DNA of 64,000 nt from Prorocentrum cordatum (taxonomy: Eukaryota; Sar; Dinophyceae; Prorocentrales; Prorocentraceae): positions 338,878 through 402,877 of the forward strand of contig CAUYUJ010012102.1 in NCBI GenBank assembly GCA_963575745.1, in the 5' to 3' direction. This document shows, in pieces, positions 42,774 to 53,300 of this stretch; the stretch's first letter is position 1, and every line of letters starts with the position of its first letter. The translations under genes were made by a program, and so were the position numbers. The notes below the pieces were generated by a model. The model was given only the letters and a program-made list of their open reading frames with translations. It was not told the DNA's origin and did no database searches.

Positions 42774-42849
<76 letters not shown>

Positions 42850-42920
42850 GCACGCGCACGCGCCCGACGCACGCACGCACGCACGCACACACGCACGCAC
42901 GCACGCACGCACGCACGCGC

Positions 42921-42981
<61 letters not shown>

Positions 42982-42985
42982 CTCA
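42680..42985. repeat. (CA)n and (CACG)n microsatellites
   Basis: CAGACACACACA at the left, ~70 bp of pure CA at 42778-42847, then GCACGC/CACG units to 42970 and CA again. Confidence 0.95.
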
Positions 42986-43630
42986 TGCATATGCAGTCTG
43001 ACGTGTAGGATTCAGCATCACCTGGGGCTGGAAACACGCGAGCCCCGTCGCCGCGGCCCCCTCGGGCCACAGCGGTCGCCGAAAGTCCCGTGCCACTCGC
43101 TCTCTTTGGGCCAGCGCCTCAGAGCCATCCGGCGCGCAACCTCTACCGAGCCGTCACCAGCGACCTGGTCTTCGCCCGTGGCCCCGTCCCTCGGCGGGCG
43201 CCCTGTCCGAGCTGGCCGAGCTCGAGCCTCCAAAAGGGCGTTGGCCTGAAGTCGCCGAGCTGGAAGACGCCTCGGCCAAGTGCCTGCCTGCGCTGGGCTG
43301 GAAGTCGCGCGCGCTCGCCGGGGCGCAGTCAGACTCGCAGAATGCAGCGCGCAAGGCTCCTCAGCTCACGAGCGCGATCGAGTCCCTTGGCGCGCGCTCG
43401 AGCTGTGAAACCTCTCGCCGTGCGTCGGCGCAGCGTAGATTCCCTCCGCAGGTCCTGACCCGGGAAGGGAGGGCGAGGCGCCGACGAGACGGTCGCCCCA
43501 TCAGCCTGCGCGCCCCGAGCCGCCGTCACGAGCTGCACCTGCCACCCGCGGCCCGCGCAAAGCCAGCTGCCGACGAACTGGGGGCGCATCAACAGCAGAG
43601 AGAAAACTGGAGAGACCTCCGCCTCCGACC
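42986..43630. other. 3' flank of the copia relic, possible LTR remnant
   Basis: 42986-43045 resembles 56349-56412 (CATGCATATGCAGTCTGACG against CATGCGCATGCATTATGACG), a small dispersed unit next to (CA)n. The remainder to 43630 may contain the 3' non-coding end of the element, but I see no matching long terminal repeat upstream of gag. Confidence 0.4.
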
Positions 43631-44430
43631 AGCTCCCAGTGCCACTCAGGGTCGAGGAACTTGGTAGGCCAGTCCCCCTTCTGTTCACCTTCGTACTGAT
43701 ATTGACTGGCTGCGCCTCTCCTGACCTCGTCTTCTCGGGCCCAACTGCTCGGCCTCCTGATGTCTCGCGCGGCCGGCGCCCAGGAGGCGCGCGATGCCCG
43801 GGGGGGCGCTGCCGCGTCGCCGCCATCCTGCGCGACGAGGCCCCTCGCGCCCACCTCTTCCAACGCGCTTGAGGAACAGCCCGTGCGCGACGCCGTTCGC
43901 CAGCTCGCGGAGCTCGGCCTCGCCAAACGGGAGGGCGATGTTCCGGCGCTGACCGCAGTAGCTGTCAAGCAAGCGCTTGCCCAGGAACGCGGAGCCTCCG
44001 TCGGTGGACCGACGGGTCCGCGGGCACTGCGCGAGCCGACCTCGACACGGGAGGCCCCCGGCGCCTCCTGGAACGCGAAATCCCACTGCAGCTCCTTGCG
44101 CGCTCCAGCTGAAGTTTCTGCACCGCCGCGGGCTCCTTGTCATCGGCGCTCCCGTCGCGCGCTCGATGTCGCGGCGGTCCTCGGCCTTGTAGCGCGCCGA
44201 CAGCGCGCGGCCGCGGTGCTCGCCGCGCCCCGCGTCGCCGATGGGGGCCCGCGGCGCCCTTTCGACTCTTGCCCGCGCGTTTGCTGCCAGGCCCGAGCAG
44301 CCTGCCCGGCGCGCCCCTCCCATCGCGGCCGTCGAGTGCGATGGCCTTTTCGACGTGCGCCGCGTTTGCGAGCCAGTGGAAGCCGCCCCGGCCGCGCTGG
44401 ATCTGGAAGCCCTGGTCTAGCATCCCGTCG
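43630..44430 (-). pseudogene. copia-type RNase H
   Basis: The frame 44323-43685 holds KAEDRRDIERATGAPMTRS, then LAQCPRTRRSTDGG, SAFLGKRLLDSY and IALPFGEAELRELANGVAHG. These are the RNase H core, with the Glu of the GEAEL motif. The first Asp is lost: RGRLAQ stands where DADWA is usual. The C-terminus continues in another frame as GDWPTKFLDPEWHWELV, the region just before the end of such polyproteins. Confidence 0.8.
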
Positions 44431-45209
44431 AGCCAATCAAGCTACCCCACCCCGCCACGGCGCAGATGCCGCCGCCGTGGACCACGGCCAAATGGCGCGG
44501 TGGAACACCTTCGCCGCGACGGTGATCCGATTCGACCCTGACTTCACCAGCGCGCCGATGACGCACTCCAGTTGAACTTCGGCGCTGTTCTACTCCCGCG
44601 GCGCAATGCCTTCCGCGGCCGCCGCGAGCGCCGCGGCCCCCCCCCCCGCCCCCACGGACTCTGAAGGGTTTGCTCAGATGTCCTCGTCCAACTGCGCGCG
44701 ATGGAACGACCGACGCGTCGCGCATCGCAAACAACCCGCGCGCGCCTCCGACGAGTGTCACAGCGGAGCCGAGGGCGAGCCTCGCGGAGAGCAAGCCGGG
44801 TGCCAACGCGGAGCAATCTTGGCATCCAGCGCCACCTGCATGGCCGCGTGCCGCGAGCGGACAGAAATCGCGCCTGCGTCGTCGAGGCGCTCGTCGCCCG
44901 GCCACTGTGCTCGCATCCTGCCGCCGCGAGCCTCGATCCGCAGCGCCCTGTCGTGCGCCCTGAACTCCTGCGCGAGCTCTCTCTCTCTCGAGCCGTCGGC
45001 CTGCGTTCGCGAGCTCTGGGTTCAACAGAAGCAAAAACCTCGACGCGTGCGCTGGCTCCTGCACCGAAACCGCAGTGACCGCTCTGCATCATGCTCGCGC
45101 CGAGGCGAAGCTTCTTGGACTCGCTTGGGTGCCGCTGCTCTCGCCTCGAGCGGCCGCTCGGTCGCTGTCGACCGCCGCCGGCCTGCCGAAGTCGCGCGAC
45201 TTCTGACAT
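44420..45209 (-). pseudogene. copia-type RT connection (RT core not recognised)
   Basis: The third minus frame gives LECVIGALVKSGSNRITVAA and VFHRAI, and the frame ending at 43965 begins MLDQGFQIQRGRGGFHWLAN and AHVEKAIAL. These match the region between RT and RNase H in dinoflagellate copia-like elements. I do not find the catalytic YVDD box or motif A, so the RT core is deleted or too decayed to read. Confidence 0.5.
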
Positions 45210-45646
45210 CGCGCGCGCGCCACCGCTGACTGCGCCCCCTTGGGGGCCGCGCCTGCTGCCAGCGGCGAGGGGGCGTCGGCTGCCCGAGCTGGGGCTGGCC
45301 CCGCGGGCGACGGCTCCGCCGGCGGATCGTCTCCCGCCGGCTTCTCCATAGCGAGCGCCTCCTCAGGCCGCCGCCTGCGCTCGCGCGCGCGCGGGCCGCC
45401 GCGCTGCTCGCAAGCCCGGCGCCCTGCTGTCCTCAGAGAGGGCCATCCTTTGGAGCCTCCACGACCCCCAGAATTGCCGCCGAACTCCGACGAATACGCG
45501 CGGCATCTGTTAGTTCTGGGAAGCACGCGGCGCCGGGCGCGCAGGCCCGCCTGCAAAGCCCACTGGCAAGCATCCATTTTGAACTGAACTTCGCCGCGGC
45601 GGCCGACATCGCCGCCGCCAAAACCACCAGAGAACAAACGTTGCAA
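45089..45646 (-). pseudogene. Linker after integrase, low complexity
   Basis: One minus frame is open for 185 codons and is Pro/Ala/Arg-rich (PAEPSPAGPAPARAADAPSP), resembling the flexible spacer between integrase and RT. No catalytic motif. Confidence 0.4.
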
Positions 45647-45774
45647 TCATCATCGCGTGGAGGGAGCGCCAGCCTGCGTCGCCGCGCATCGATTCTGCGC
45701 CGCAGCCGAGCGCTGCGAGCTCCAAGCAGCATTCGTCGACAGCTGTCACAAGCAAGACCCCCTTGAAAGGGCCG

Positions 45775-46320
45775 CGAGGCGGGCCTCCGACAGTGCCGCC
45801 GAAATCGTCGCCGAAATCGCAGCCGAAATCGCGGCCGAAATTGACGCCGAAATTCCCGCCGAACTTGCCGCCGAACTTGCCGCCGAACTCGCCGCCGAAA
45901 TAATTGCGAACACCGTTAAAAAAGCAGCCGAAATTCAGCCGCCGAAATTTTCACTGCCCTGCCCCGAGCGACTGTTTTACAAAGCGCGATGTCGCCGCGG
46001 ACACAGGCATAGAGTCGCGGCCAAGGTTAAATTCGGCCTCTTTTCGGCGGCGCAATCCGGAATTGCGGCGAGATTCCGGCGGCACTTTCGGCGGCGATTA
46101 TGGCGCCAATGTCGGGGCGATTTCGGGGGCAATTTCGGCGGCAATTCCGGCAGCCCTGTCGACGGCTCTTTCGACGGCCTTTCGGCGGCATTTCCGGAGG
46201 CCTTTCGACGGGTCTATCGGCTGGCCTTTCGGCGGCGCTGCCCTTGCCAACTGTCGACAATGACTGCCGGGCGCCCTCGGCACACTGCGGCGCCGCTGGG
46301 CCCTGTCAGGGCCCTCGAAG
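45775..46320. mobile_element. Foldback with GCCGAAATC repeats, inside copia relic
   Basis: 45783-45955 is a 12-bp tandem repeat of GCCGAAATCGCC (plus-strand AAEI repeats). 46045-46215 carries the complementary TTTCGGCGGCAA motif many times. The two blocks can pair into a long imperfect stem with a ~100-bp loop. It separates the integrase and linker parts of the relic, so it inserted later or expanded there. Confidence 0.65.
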
Positions 46321-46429
46321 GGCCTCGCCAGGAGACGTCTGCGAAGTCACTTGAGCCACGCGTGACTGGCGCGCGATAACACGCGCAACGCGCAGAGTGA
46401 ACGCCTCGCCTTATGAAGTTCAACGCGCT

Positions 46430-47200
46430 CTACGATGCGCCGGGCAGCCGTCGCGCGGAAGGGCGCGCCTGCGCGCTGAAACCACCGAAACAACGCAATT
46501 GAGTTTGGAAAGGATTCCAGCGCGCGCCCCTAATCGCCTATCGCCTCCAAAACAAGAGCCACTGCAACTGTCCTGCACCGACCGCGCGAGGTAGATGATC
46601 AGCGGCGCCGCCCCCCACGGACCCAGGCTCGCCGCTGCGCCCCATAGCGCGAAGACAACCTGGGGGAGGGAGGGCCCCCCCCCCCCGACCAGCGCGCGTC
46701 CTTTGGGCGCCTGACCACCAACCTCGCCACCTGCCCGCCGATCATGATGCGCTCTGCCGCGGGCGCGACTTGGACTTCTCCATCTGGCGCATCCTGCGGT
46801 CGAGCACGGCCTCGCACATCTCAGCGATCGCCCCCCTTGCAGGGCCTGCCTCGCAGACGCCGGCAAGGCGCCGGCCCGCCCGAGCCGAGCGCGAGTCGGG
46901 TGATCGCCCAGCCACAGCGCCTCGCGATCCACTGGGTCACGGAGTGGCCCGGGGCCAGCTGGAACTTGCACTTCCTCTCAACAGAGCTGATCGGCGTCCG
47001 TATCAAGCCCTCATCTCTGCCGCACACGCGTTCTCGATGGGCCATTTTCGACGCGGGGGTCGTTGCGCGGCGCCGACGACGCCGCTCTCACGCCCTTCCG
47101 CCACAGCTGGATCGCCGCAAGCAGCGCCTGGATCGCTGGCTCGCCGTCCGAGGGCTCCACTGCGCGCTTAAGCCCAATGGCTCGATGGCCGCGCTCGTCA
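46430..47200 (-). pseudogene. copia-type integrase, C-terminal part
   Basis: One minus frame (47045-46821) reads SVERKCKFQLAPGHSVTQWI then ARRCGWAITRLALGSGGPAP and CRRLRGRPCKGG. The next frame gives AVLDRRMRQMEKSKSR. This pattern (a W-AR-GW-ITR segment, then RLRGRPYKG, then a VxxR strip) is typical of the region after the integrase core in these elements. The DDE residues lie further upstream and are not identifiable. Confidence 0.65.
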
Positions 47201-47907
47201 GCTTCGCCTGGAACAGGGCGGGCCCCGTCTCGGCGACTACCGCCGGCTCCGCGGCTCCACTTCAGATGCCTCCTCCAGCGCCGACAGGGCCGCCCTCATT
47301 TGCCCCCCTCGCGCGACGTCGACGGACGCCAATGGACCATCCGCGCCCGCGGGGGCAGCGCCTCCCGAACCGTCCGCCTGGAGCGCGGCGCCTCTCGCCA
47401 TATGCCTGTCGCGCAGTCCGCGCGCCAGCTCCTGCGTGGCGTCGCGGGAATCCCGCGTGCCCGTGCCCTCTGCGCTTTCTCCGCCGCCGCCTGCAAGCCG
47501 TTCGCGTCCTCCACAAGGTCATCCGCATGCGACGCGCGGCGCCCCTGGGGTTCGCCAGGCGCGGGCTCGCGGTCGGCCTGCTGTGGCGGCGGGCCCGGCG
47601 CGGACTCGCTCGCCCCAGATGCCGATGGCCCCGGGCAGCGCCTTGCCCTGCGTCGCTAGCTGCAACGCCGAGGCGACCCCGACGTCGACGCTCATGCCCG
47701 ACCACTTCACCTTCAACCGGCACGCGCGGCGGCGCCCGCAAGCGGAACTGACCACCTTCGGGCCGAGCAGGCAGCAGCAGTCTCAGGTCGGGCATGCCCC
47801 CCTACAGGCAGAACCTGGATGCAACAAATAAACCAACCGAAGAATAATCAAATTCATCAAAAACAAAAAAACAGACAGTAAACGCCCCCATTGCACGTTT
47901 TTGTATT
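47201..47907. other. Decayed coding DNA between integrase and the composite insertion
   Basis: Probably the N-terminal integrase region of the relic in several frames (LKVKWSGMSVDVGVASAL in one), but no motif is firm. 47826-47890 is AT-richer. Confidence 0.35.
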
Positions 47908-48825
47908 TTTCCCGACCTAAGCTCTGCCTAGAAAGGTTCTTTCTCTCTAGCTTAAAGGGGCCGGGCAGTGGAAAGCGCCCCGGGCGGTTCCCCCAGCCCC
48001 CGCCCCGCGGTTCCCCCAGTTGCGCCCCCTGGGTTCACCGGGCTTAGCTTAGTTTAGCTTAGCTTAGCTTATCATCTTAGCTTAGCTTAATTTAGCTTAG
48101 CTTAGCTTAGCTTAGCTTTGCCTACCCTAGCTTAGCTTAGCTTAGCTTAGCTTAGCTTATATCATCTTAGCTTAGCTTAGCTTAGCGCAGCTTAGCTTAG
48201 CTTGACTTAGCTTAGCTCAGCCTAGCCTAGCCTAGCTTAGCTTAGCACAGCTTAGCTTGCCTTAGCTTAGCGTAGCACAGCGCAGCGTCGCGCAGCGCAG
48301 CATTAGCACATCATAGCATAGCATGGCATAGCCTAGCCAATCATAGCATAGCATAGCAAAGCTCAGCACAGCATAGCACCTATGCATAGCATAGCATAGC
48401 ATAGCACAGCATTGCTTAGCTTAGCGCAGCATAGAATTGCACAGCACAGCACATCACAGCATAGCACAGCATAGCATAACATAGCATACGCGCAGCATAA
48501 CATATCATAGCATAGCCTAGCCTAGCATAGCATAGCGCAGCATAGTATAGCATATCATAGCATAGCGCAGCATATCATGGCATCGCATAGCACAGCATAT
48601 CAAAGCATCGCATGTGGATGTAGGTGTAGGTGTAGATGTAGATGCAGATGTAGGTGTAGATGTAGATGTATATGTAGATGTAGATGTGAGGCTCGCTTTT
48701 GATGTTGATGTAGATGTAGATGCAGGTGTATGTGTACATGTAGCTGTCGGTGTAGATGTAGAGGTTGCTTTTCTAAATGCTCCAACTCCTAGGTAGGGTC
48801 GCGCTGGGGTAATGCGTAAACAACC
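47908..48825 (+). mobile_element. Composite head-microsatellite-tail element, copy 1
   Basis: The head (47908-48042) has CTCTGCCTAGAAAGGTTCTT, CTAGCTTAAAGGGGCCGGGC, AGTGGAAAGCGCCCCGGGCG and two GGTTCCCCCAG boxes. The core is (TTAGC)n changing to (CATAG)n at about 48300 and (TGTAGA)n at 48605-48765. The tail is CTCCAACTCCTAGGTAGGGT then CGCGCTGGGG. TAGCTTAAAGGGG at 47948 and GGTTCCCCC at 47986 are spaced like pol III A and B boxes, so a SINE origin is possible. The element interrupts the copia relic, so it moved. Confidence 0.8.
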
Positions 48826-48828
48826 GCA

Positions 48829-49215
48829 TCAGTTAATATTGCCTGTAGAGGGACAGGCCCGGCTTAAGCAGTTGCCCTGCCCGAGGCGCGCGGCGTGGCC
48901 CGCGTCCAAGAAGGTCCGCGCACTCACAGTGGGCTCGTGAACCTCCACAACGTGGAAGTCGATGGTGAGCGCGTGGTTGCCGAAGAGCATCGGCGCGCGC
49001 CGCTTGCCTCGGAGCTCCACCGCGCGCCCCGCGGCTGCCTCGCACTTCGGGCCTGCTTCCCCCGACGCGCTCCTCCGAGCCCGCCCGGGCACGCCGTGGT
49101 CCCCGAGCACCCATCGACCCAGACCCAGACCGACTCCAAGTCGTCGATCACCGCCGCGTCGGTCGTCTCCACGGGCAGGTCACCAGTGTCGAGGTCTAGC
49201 TCGCTGGCCATGCCG
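48829..49215 (-). pseudogene. copia-type protease
   Basis: The frame 49110-48829 contains ALTIDFHVVEVHEPTVSART then FLDAGHAARLGQG, the C-terminal half of a retroviral-type aspartic protease as seen in dinoflagellate copia-like elements. The active-site Asp region lies in another frame (VWVWVDGCSGTT near 49125) and is changed from the usual DSGA/DTGA. It would process the polyprotein. Confidence 0.6.
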
Positions 49216-49229
49216 ATACCTTCACAGGT

Positions 49230-50590
49230 TCAGCCGTCGTCGTCGCACTCGGCCCCCAACGGCATGCGCGCCCCGAACTCGTCGTCCGCGTCAGGCCACG
49301 TGTCTACGCTGGCCGCGCGCAGCGCGGCGGTCGCCTGGGGCTGAGCCCGCAAGTGCGCATTCTGCTGGGCCGCCGCTGCAGCCGCCGACTTCGCTGCGAG
49401 CTGCGCCTGCACCGCGGCCACCTGTTTTGGCGCCGGGGCGGCTGCAGGGACAGGCTGCTGGCTGGCCGCCGAGGGTTGTCCTGGCAGCGGCGGCACTGGG
49501 CACGGCTGGGCCGCCTGGGCCGGCTGAATAGTCGCGACCCGCGCTCGCCGCTGGGCCTTCGTCTCGTTCGTCCCCGTGACTCCGTCGCCTCCTGCGCGGT
49601 TGCCTGCAGCTCGCTCGTCGCTGATAATTACGCTTGCGGTACTTGCGAACGATGTGTCCCTTGCGTCGCAGTAGTAGCGCCTTTTCCTCGTCGTCGTTGC
49701 CGATGCCATTGCCCCTTGGCTTTGCGGCCGCCCTTCCTGGGCGAGAGCGCGTGGTGGCGTCGTTCAACGCGAAGTACTGGCTGATCGTCGCATTCTCGAC
49801 AACCCACAACTCGGCTGGTATCTCCTTGCCCGATTTGTCCGCGCACGGCTTAACAATCCTCTCGGAGTTGTCGATGTTCTCGCTCGGCGGGCCTTTGACC
49901 TTCGCACGCAGCACTGATGATGACACCGCCTGGAAGTAGCGCCGTTGCTTTGGCTCGTGCTCGTAAGCTGCCAAACGCCACACCTCACAACCGTGACCGA
50001 CGGGGGCGCTCTTGGCCTTCTTCGCGACCGCCCCCTTGCCCGGCATCACCAGCACACAGTACAACTGCCCATTGGTCTGAGCGAACTACTGGTCCAGACC
50101 CATGTCCGGCAACTTCATCGGGTCGGGGCCTTTCTCCCCCGCCTGCGCCAGCAACTGCGTCATGGAGGGGCTCGCCGCCGACGCGCAGGCCCTGAGCGTG
50201 AAGGACCTGTCTGGGCACGCAGCTCGCGCTCCATCGAACCCACTGGGTTGCTCGATGAGCCTAGTGCCATCTCCAACAGCGCGTGCGTGCGCGTGCGTGC
50301 TTGGCTGATGTGCGCAACACCCCCGCCCCCGTCAAACCGCCCCGAACTCGCCAGCATACGCCGCCGCAGCGCCACCGCCCTCAGTCGCCACCCGCATCAA
50401 TCCGCCACCACCGCCAATGCCCCCCCCACGAGCCAGCCCCGCACCGTCGCCACGCGCCGCCGCCGCCAACCGGCCCTCCGCCAGCACGCGCCGCGCCTCG
50501 ACGACCGAAAGGCCCTCGCCCGTCAAGTCCGCCTCGTATAAGTGCGCGAGGTCCCCCATACGCACCGCCCCAAGGAAAGCCAACGTCGGG
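49230..50590 (-). pseudogene. copia-type gag with zinc knuckle
   Basis: The frame 50064-49291 begins LYCVLVMP-like residues 2-8, then CEVWRLAAYEHEPKQRRYFQ, VSSSVLRAKV and IPAELWVVENATI, the gag body pattern of dinoflagellate retroelements. A knuckle is split across two frames: RKRRYYC in one and RKGHIVRKYRKR in the other (C-x2-C and His, with the last Cys now Tyr). An Ala/Gln-rich tract and WPDADDEFGARM follow. Upstream, GDLAHLYEADLTGEGLSVVE (50560) may be the N-terminus. Gag would package RNA. Confidence 0.6.
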
Positions 50591-50639
50591 GCGCAGTCCT
50601 CCAGATTCGATGAAAAAGGATACCAGTGATAAGCGAGGA

Positions 50640-51084
50640 AAAACCCAATCAGATGTTCTAGGGGGCTCTGAAGCTATAGGGGAATAAGGCTACAGGACTA
50701 TCTGGCGATAAAGCCATATGCGTATACAGGTACATGGCTCCAGGGCTCTCAGGCTCTAGGACTCTAGAGCTATGAGCCTATAAGGCTGTAAAGTTCTAAG
50801 GCATTAGAGCTATACGGCCACAGGGCTATACGGCGATAAGGCTACAAGGCTATAGGGCCATACGACTGAAAGGATATAGAGCGATTAGAACACAATGAGC
50901 CTATAGGACTATGAGGCTTCAGGGCCACAAGGCTACAGATCTATAGAACTATAGACCTATACGAGTACGAGGCCCTAGTGCTACAGGGCTACGGGGCCAT
51001 GGGCCCATGAGGCGATGAGGCTACGTGATTGTGAAGCTGTACCGTTGTAAATTTATGGGGCTAAGCGACTATAGGGTTATCGGG

Positions 51085-51087
<3 letters not shown>
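50640..51087. repeat. Degenerate GGCTATA tandem tract
   Basis: Units of 8-10 bp such as AAGGCTATAGGGCCATAC and GGCTACAGGACTATCTGG recur through about 450 bp. Each differs slightly. Leads directly into the (TA)n block. Confidence 0.75.

Positions 51088-51175
<88 letters not shown>
51088..51175. repeat. (TA)n microsatellite
   Basis: 88 bp of TA with two register slips. Confidence 0.95.
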
Positions 51176-51989
51176 AAGGCCATATAGCTATACAACTATA
51201 CCGCCATGCAGATACAGGGCCATAAGGCTGTTGGACACCCCGGGACACCCCCACGCACCCCCGAAAACCCGGGCACCCGAGCACCCCCCCGGGCAACTGG
51301 CCCGCCCCCCCCCCCGAGCACCCGAGCACCCGGGCTCCGGGGCCCGGCCGCCACATCGGCGGCACACCTCGCCTAAGCGTACAAATCCGCTAGGACCCCC
51401 ACAGAAACAATCTCTGATTGGGCAACCAACCCGCACGCCCTCCTCGCAGACGCGGACACGCCCCCGCCTACAACGAAACACCACAACTCCAACGCAAACG
51501 AACAAACACACACGGTCACACCCACACGAAGACACAACACCCACACACGCGCGCGCAGCGCACACGCACACACTTATCCCCCAGGAGCGCATCATCGCAG
51601 AAACGAACGACACGCACGCACACACGAACACACGCACACACGCACACACGCACGCACGCACACGCGCACACACACGCACACACTGACGCCGTAGATTACC
51701 CCCCCCCCCCCCCCCGACGAAGGTCCTGGAGCCCGCGCGCTCCTAGACACTCCACGAAACCCGCCCGCATCACGTACACGCCCCGCCAACCGCCGCGACC
51801 GCCGCGCCCGGCCTCCCACGTCCACACCTGACGCGGCGACACCAGCTGCCACCTCTGCAGAGCATCGTCCCACCACCACCCCGTCCACGACATCCCGACC
51901 CGCGCGGACGGCCTGCAACGCACAGCCCTCGAAACCTCGAACCAAAAGACAATGCGCGACGCCAGCCACGACGACAACACCGACGAGGT
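51176..51989. other. C-rich and CA-rich DNA, no gene seen
   Basis: 51240-51340 is CCCGAGCACCC-rich, 51480-51690 is CA/CACG-rich, 51700-51717 is poly-C, and the rest is CG-rich. No supported coding sequence. Confidence 0.5.
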
Positions 51990-51993
51990 CGAC

Positions 51994-52037
<44 letters not shown>

Positions 52038-52040
52038 ACG
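51990..52040. repeat. (GAC)n microsatellite
   Basis: ACGACGACGACGACGACGAC for about 50 bp. Confidence 0.9.
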
Positions 52041-52204
52041 ACGTCGTTTGGAAGCCCAGCGGGCCATCTTCAGACGCCTTGGAGCCCTCGTGGATAACGC
52101 CCGCCCGCGTCTCGCCGTCTGCCTTGTGCCCTCTCCCTGCCACGTCGTCATGCCTCGTGCTCGTCTTCCTCCTGCGTTCGCATTTCCCCCCGGCTCTCCC
52201 CCTT

Positions 52205-52430
52205 GTCCTCCCTCACCTTCTCCTCCTTCTCCTTCTCCTTTTTCCTCCTCCTTTCCTCCTGATCCTTCTCCTCCTCCTCCTCCTGTTCCTCCTCCTTCTC
52301 CTCCTTATCCTCCTTCTCTTTCTCCTCCTCCTTCTCATCATTCTCCTGTTTCTCATCTTCTTTCTCCTCCACCTCCTCTCCTCCTTTTCCTCCTCCTCCA
52401 CCTCCTTCTTGTCCCCCTCCTTCTCCTGCT
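52205..52430. repeat. (CTC/CTT)n low-complexity tract
   Basis: CCTTCTCCTCCTTCTCCTTC-type repeats, ~225 bp. Confidence 0.9.
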
Positions 52431-52914
52431 CGCACGTTTCGTGGCCCCGTAGGGAGCTACACCGCAGACGGTTCTCACACCTGCGCTACTCACAACAGCA
52501 TATGGTAGGGTCATTCGCCAGGATATCTTATCCATCAGCGACCCCAACTCACTGGACCTGATTTCTGAAACTTGCGCTGCGCCCGGCGTCATTTTGGAAT
52601 ATCGCATGCCCCAAAAACACCTCTCGCTCTCAAAGCACAGCTCCCGCTAAGTCTCCACCCCCTCTACCCCGCCCCTCCTGCCCCCTAGCCCCGGCAAGCG
52701 CGCGCCCGAATATCCCGTCGCAGCGCGCAGCGCGGCCGCGCAGGCGCCACCTCGGAGCGCGCCGTCGCGGGCGCACTCCCAGCGCGTTCCTTAATCATAT
52801 AAGGCGGCGGCAGCTATGATTGACTGCGCCGCTGGAAGATATCGCCTAGACAAATGCCAATGGTCCTGCCCGAACGGCGGGAGCAGGATACGGACAGAAG
52901 GGTGCCGAGGAGAA
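52431..52914. other. No recognised gene; one array-family unit
   Basis: CTCGCACGTTTCGTGGCCCC and GTAGGGAGCTACACC (52430-52466) are a lone unit of the family at 7180-7640, again just after a pyrimidine tract as at 8588. The rest is unremarkable. Confidence 0.5.
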
Positions 52915-53300
52915 GGCGTCATCAGCATCGTCATCATCGTCATCATCGGCAGCATCATCAGCATCATCATAATCATGATCAGAAGCCTTATCAGCATCAT
53001 CGGCGTCATCATCATCGACATCATCAACATCATCATCGCCATCAACATCATCCTTATCCTCATCATCATCATCAAAATCGCCATCATCATCAACATAATC
53101 ACCATTAGCATCATTAGCAGCAGTATGGGCAGACGCATCAGCAGCAGGAGCGTCATCATCATCACCATCCGCATTATCATCATCAGCATCAGCATCGCCA
53201 TCGGTACCGTCGTCTGCATCAACACCATCAACACCACCACAACCCTCATCATGACCGTCACGACCGCCACAGCATCCTGATCCTGATCCTGACCCTGATC
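52915..53300. repeat. Degenerate (ATC)n tract
   Basis: ATCATCGTCATCATCGGCAG-type units for ~385 bp, older and more varied than the CAT blocks at 10.3 and 41.1 kb. Confidence 0.85.

Larger units (their letters stand above)
43630..50590 (-). mobile_element. Ty1/copia-type retrotransposon relic
   Basis: The minus-strand order gag, protease, integrase, RT connection, RNase H is that of a copia-type element. Every domain is broken by frame changes. Two younger elements interrupt it: the composite element at 47908-48825 between protease and integrase, and a foldback at 45775-46320 after integrase. I cannot see the LTRs, so the ends are approximate. Confidence 0.75.

Noticed and set aside
43000-43600. 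Clear 3' long terminal repeat of the copia relic
   Set aside because: I could not find a matching copy near 50.6-51.2 kb by eye; only a possibility remains.
48043-48600. Telomeric repeat
   Set aside because: The unit is TTAGC, not TTTAGGG, is internal, and is bounded by a conserved head and tail.
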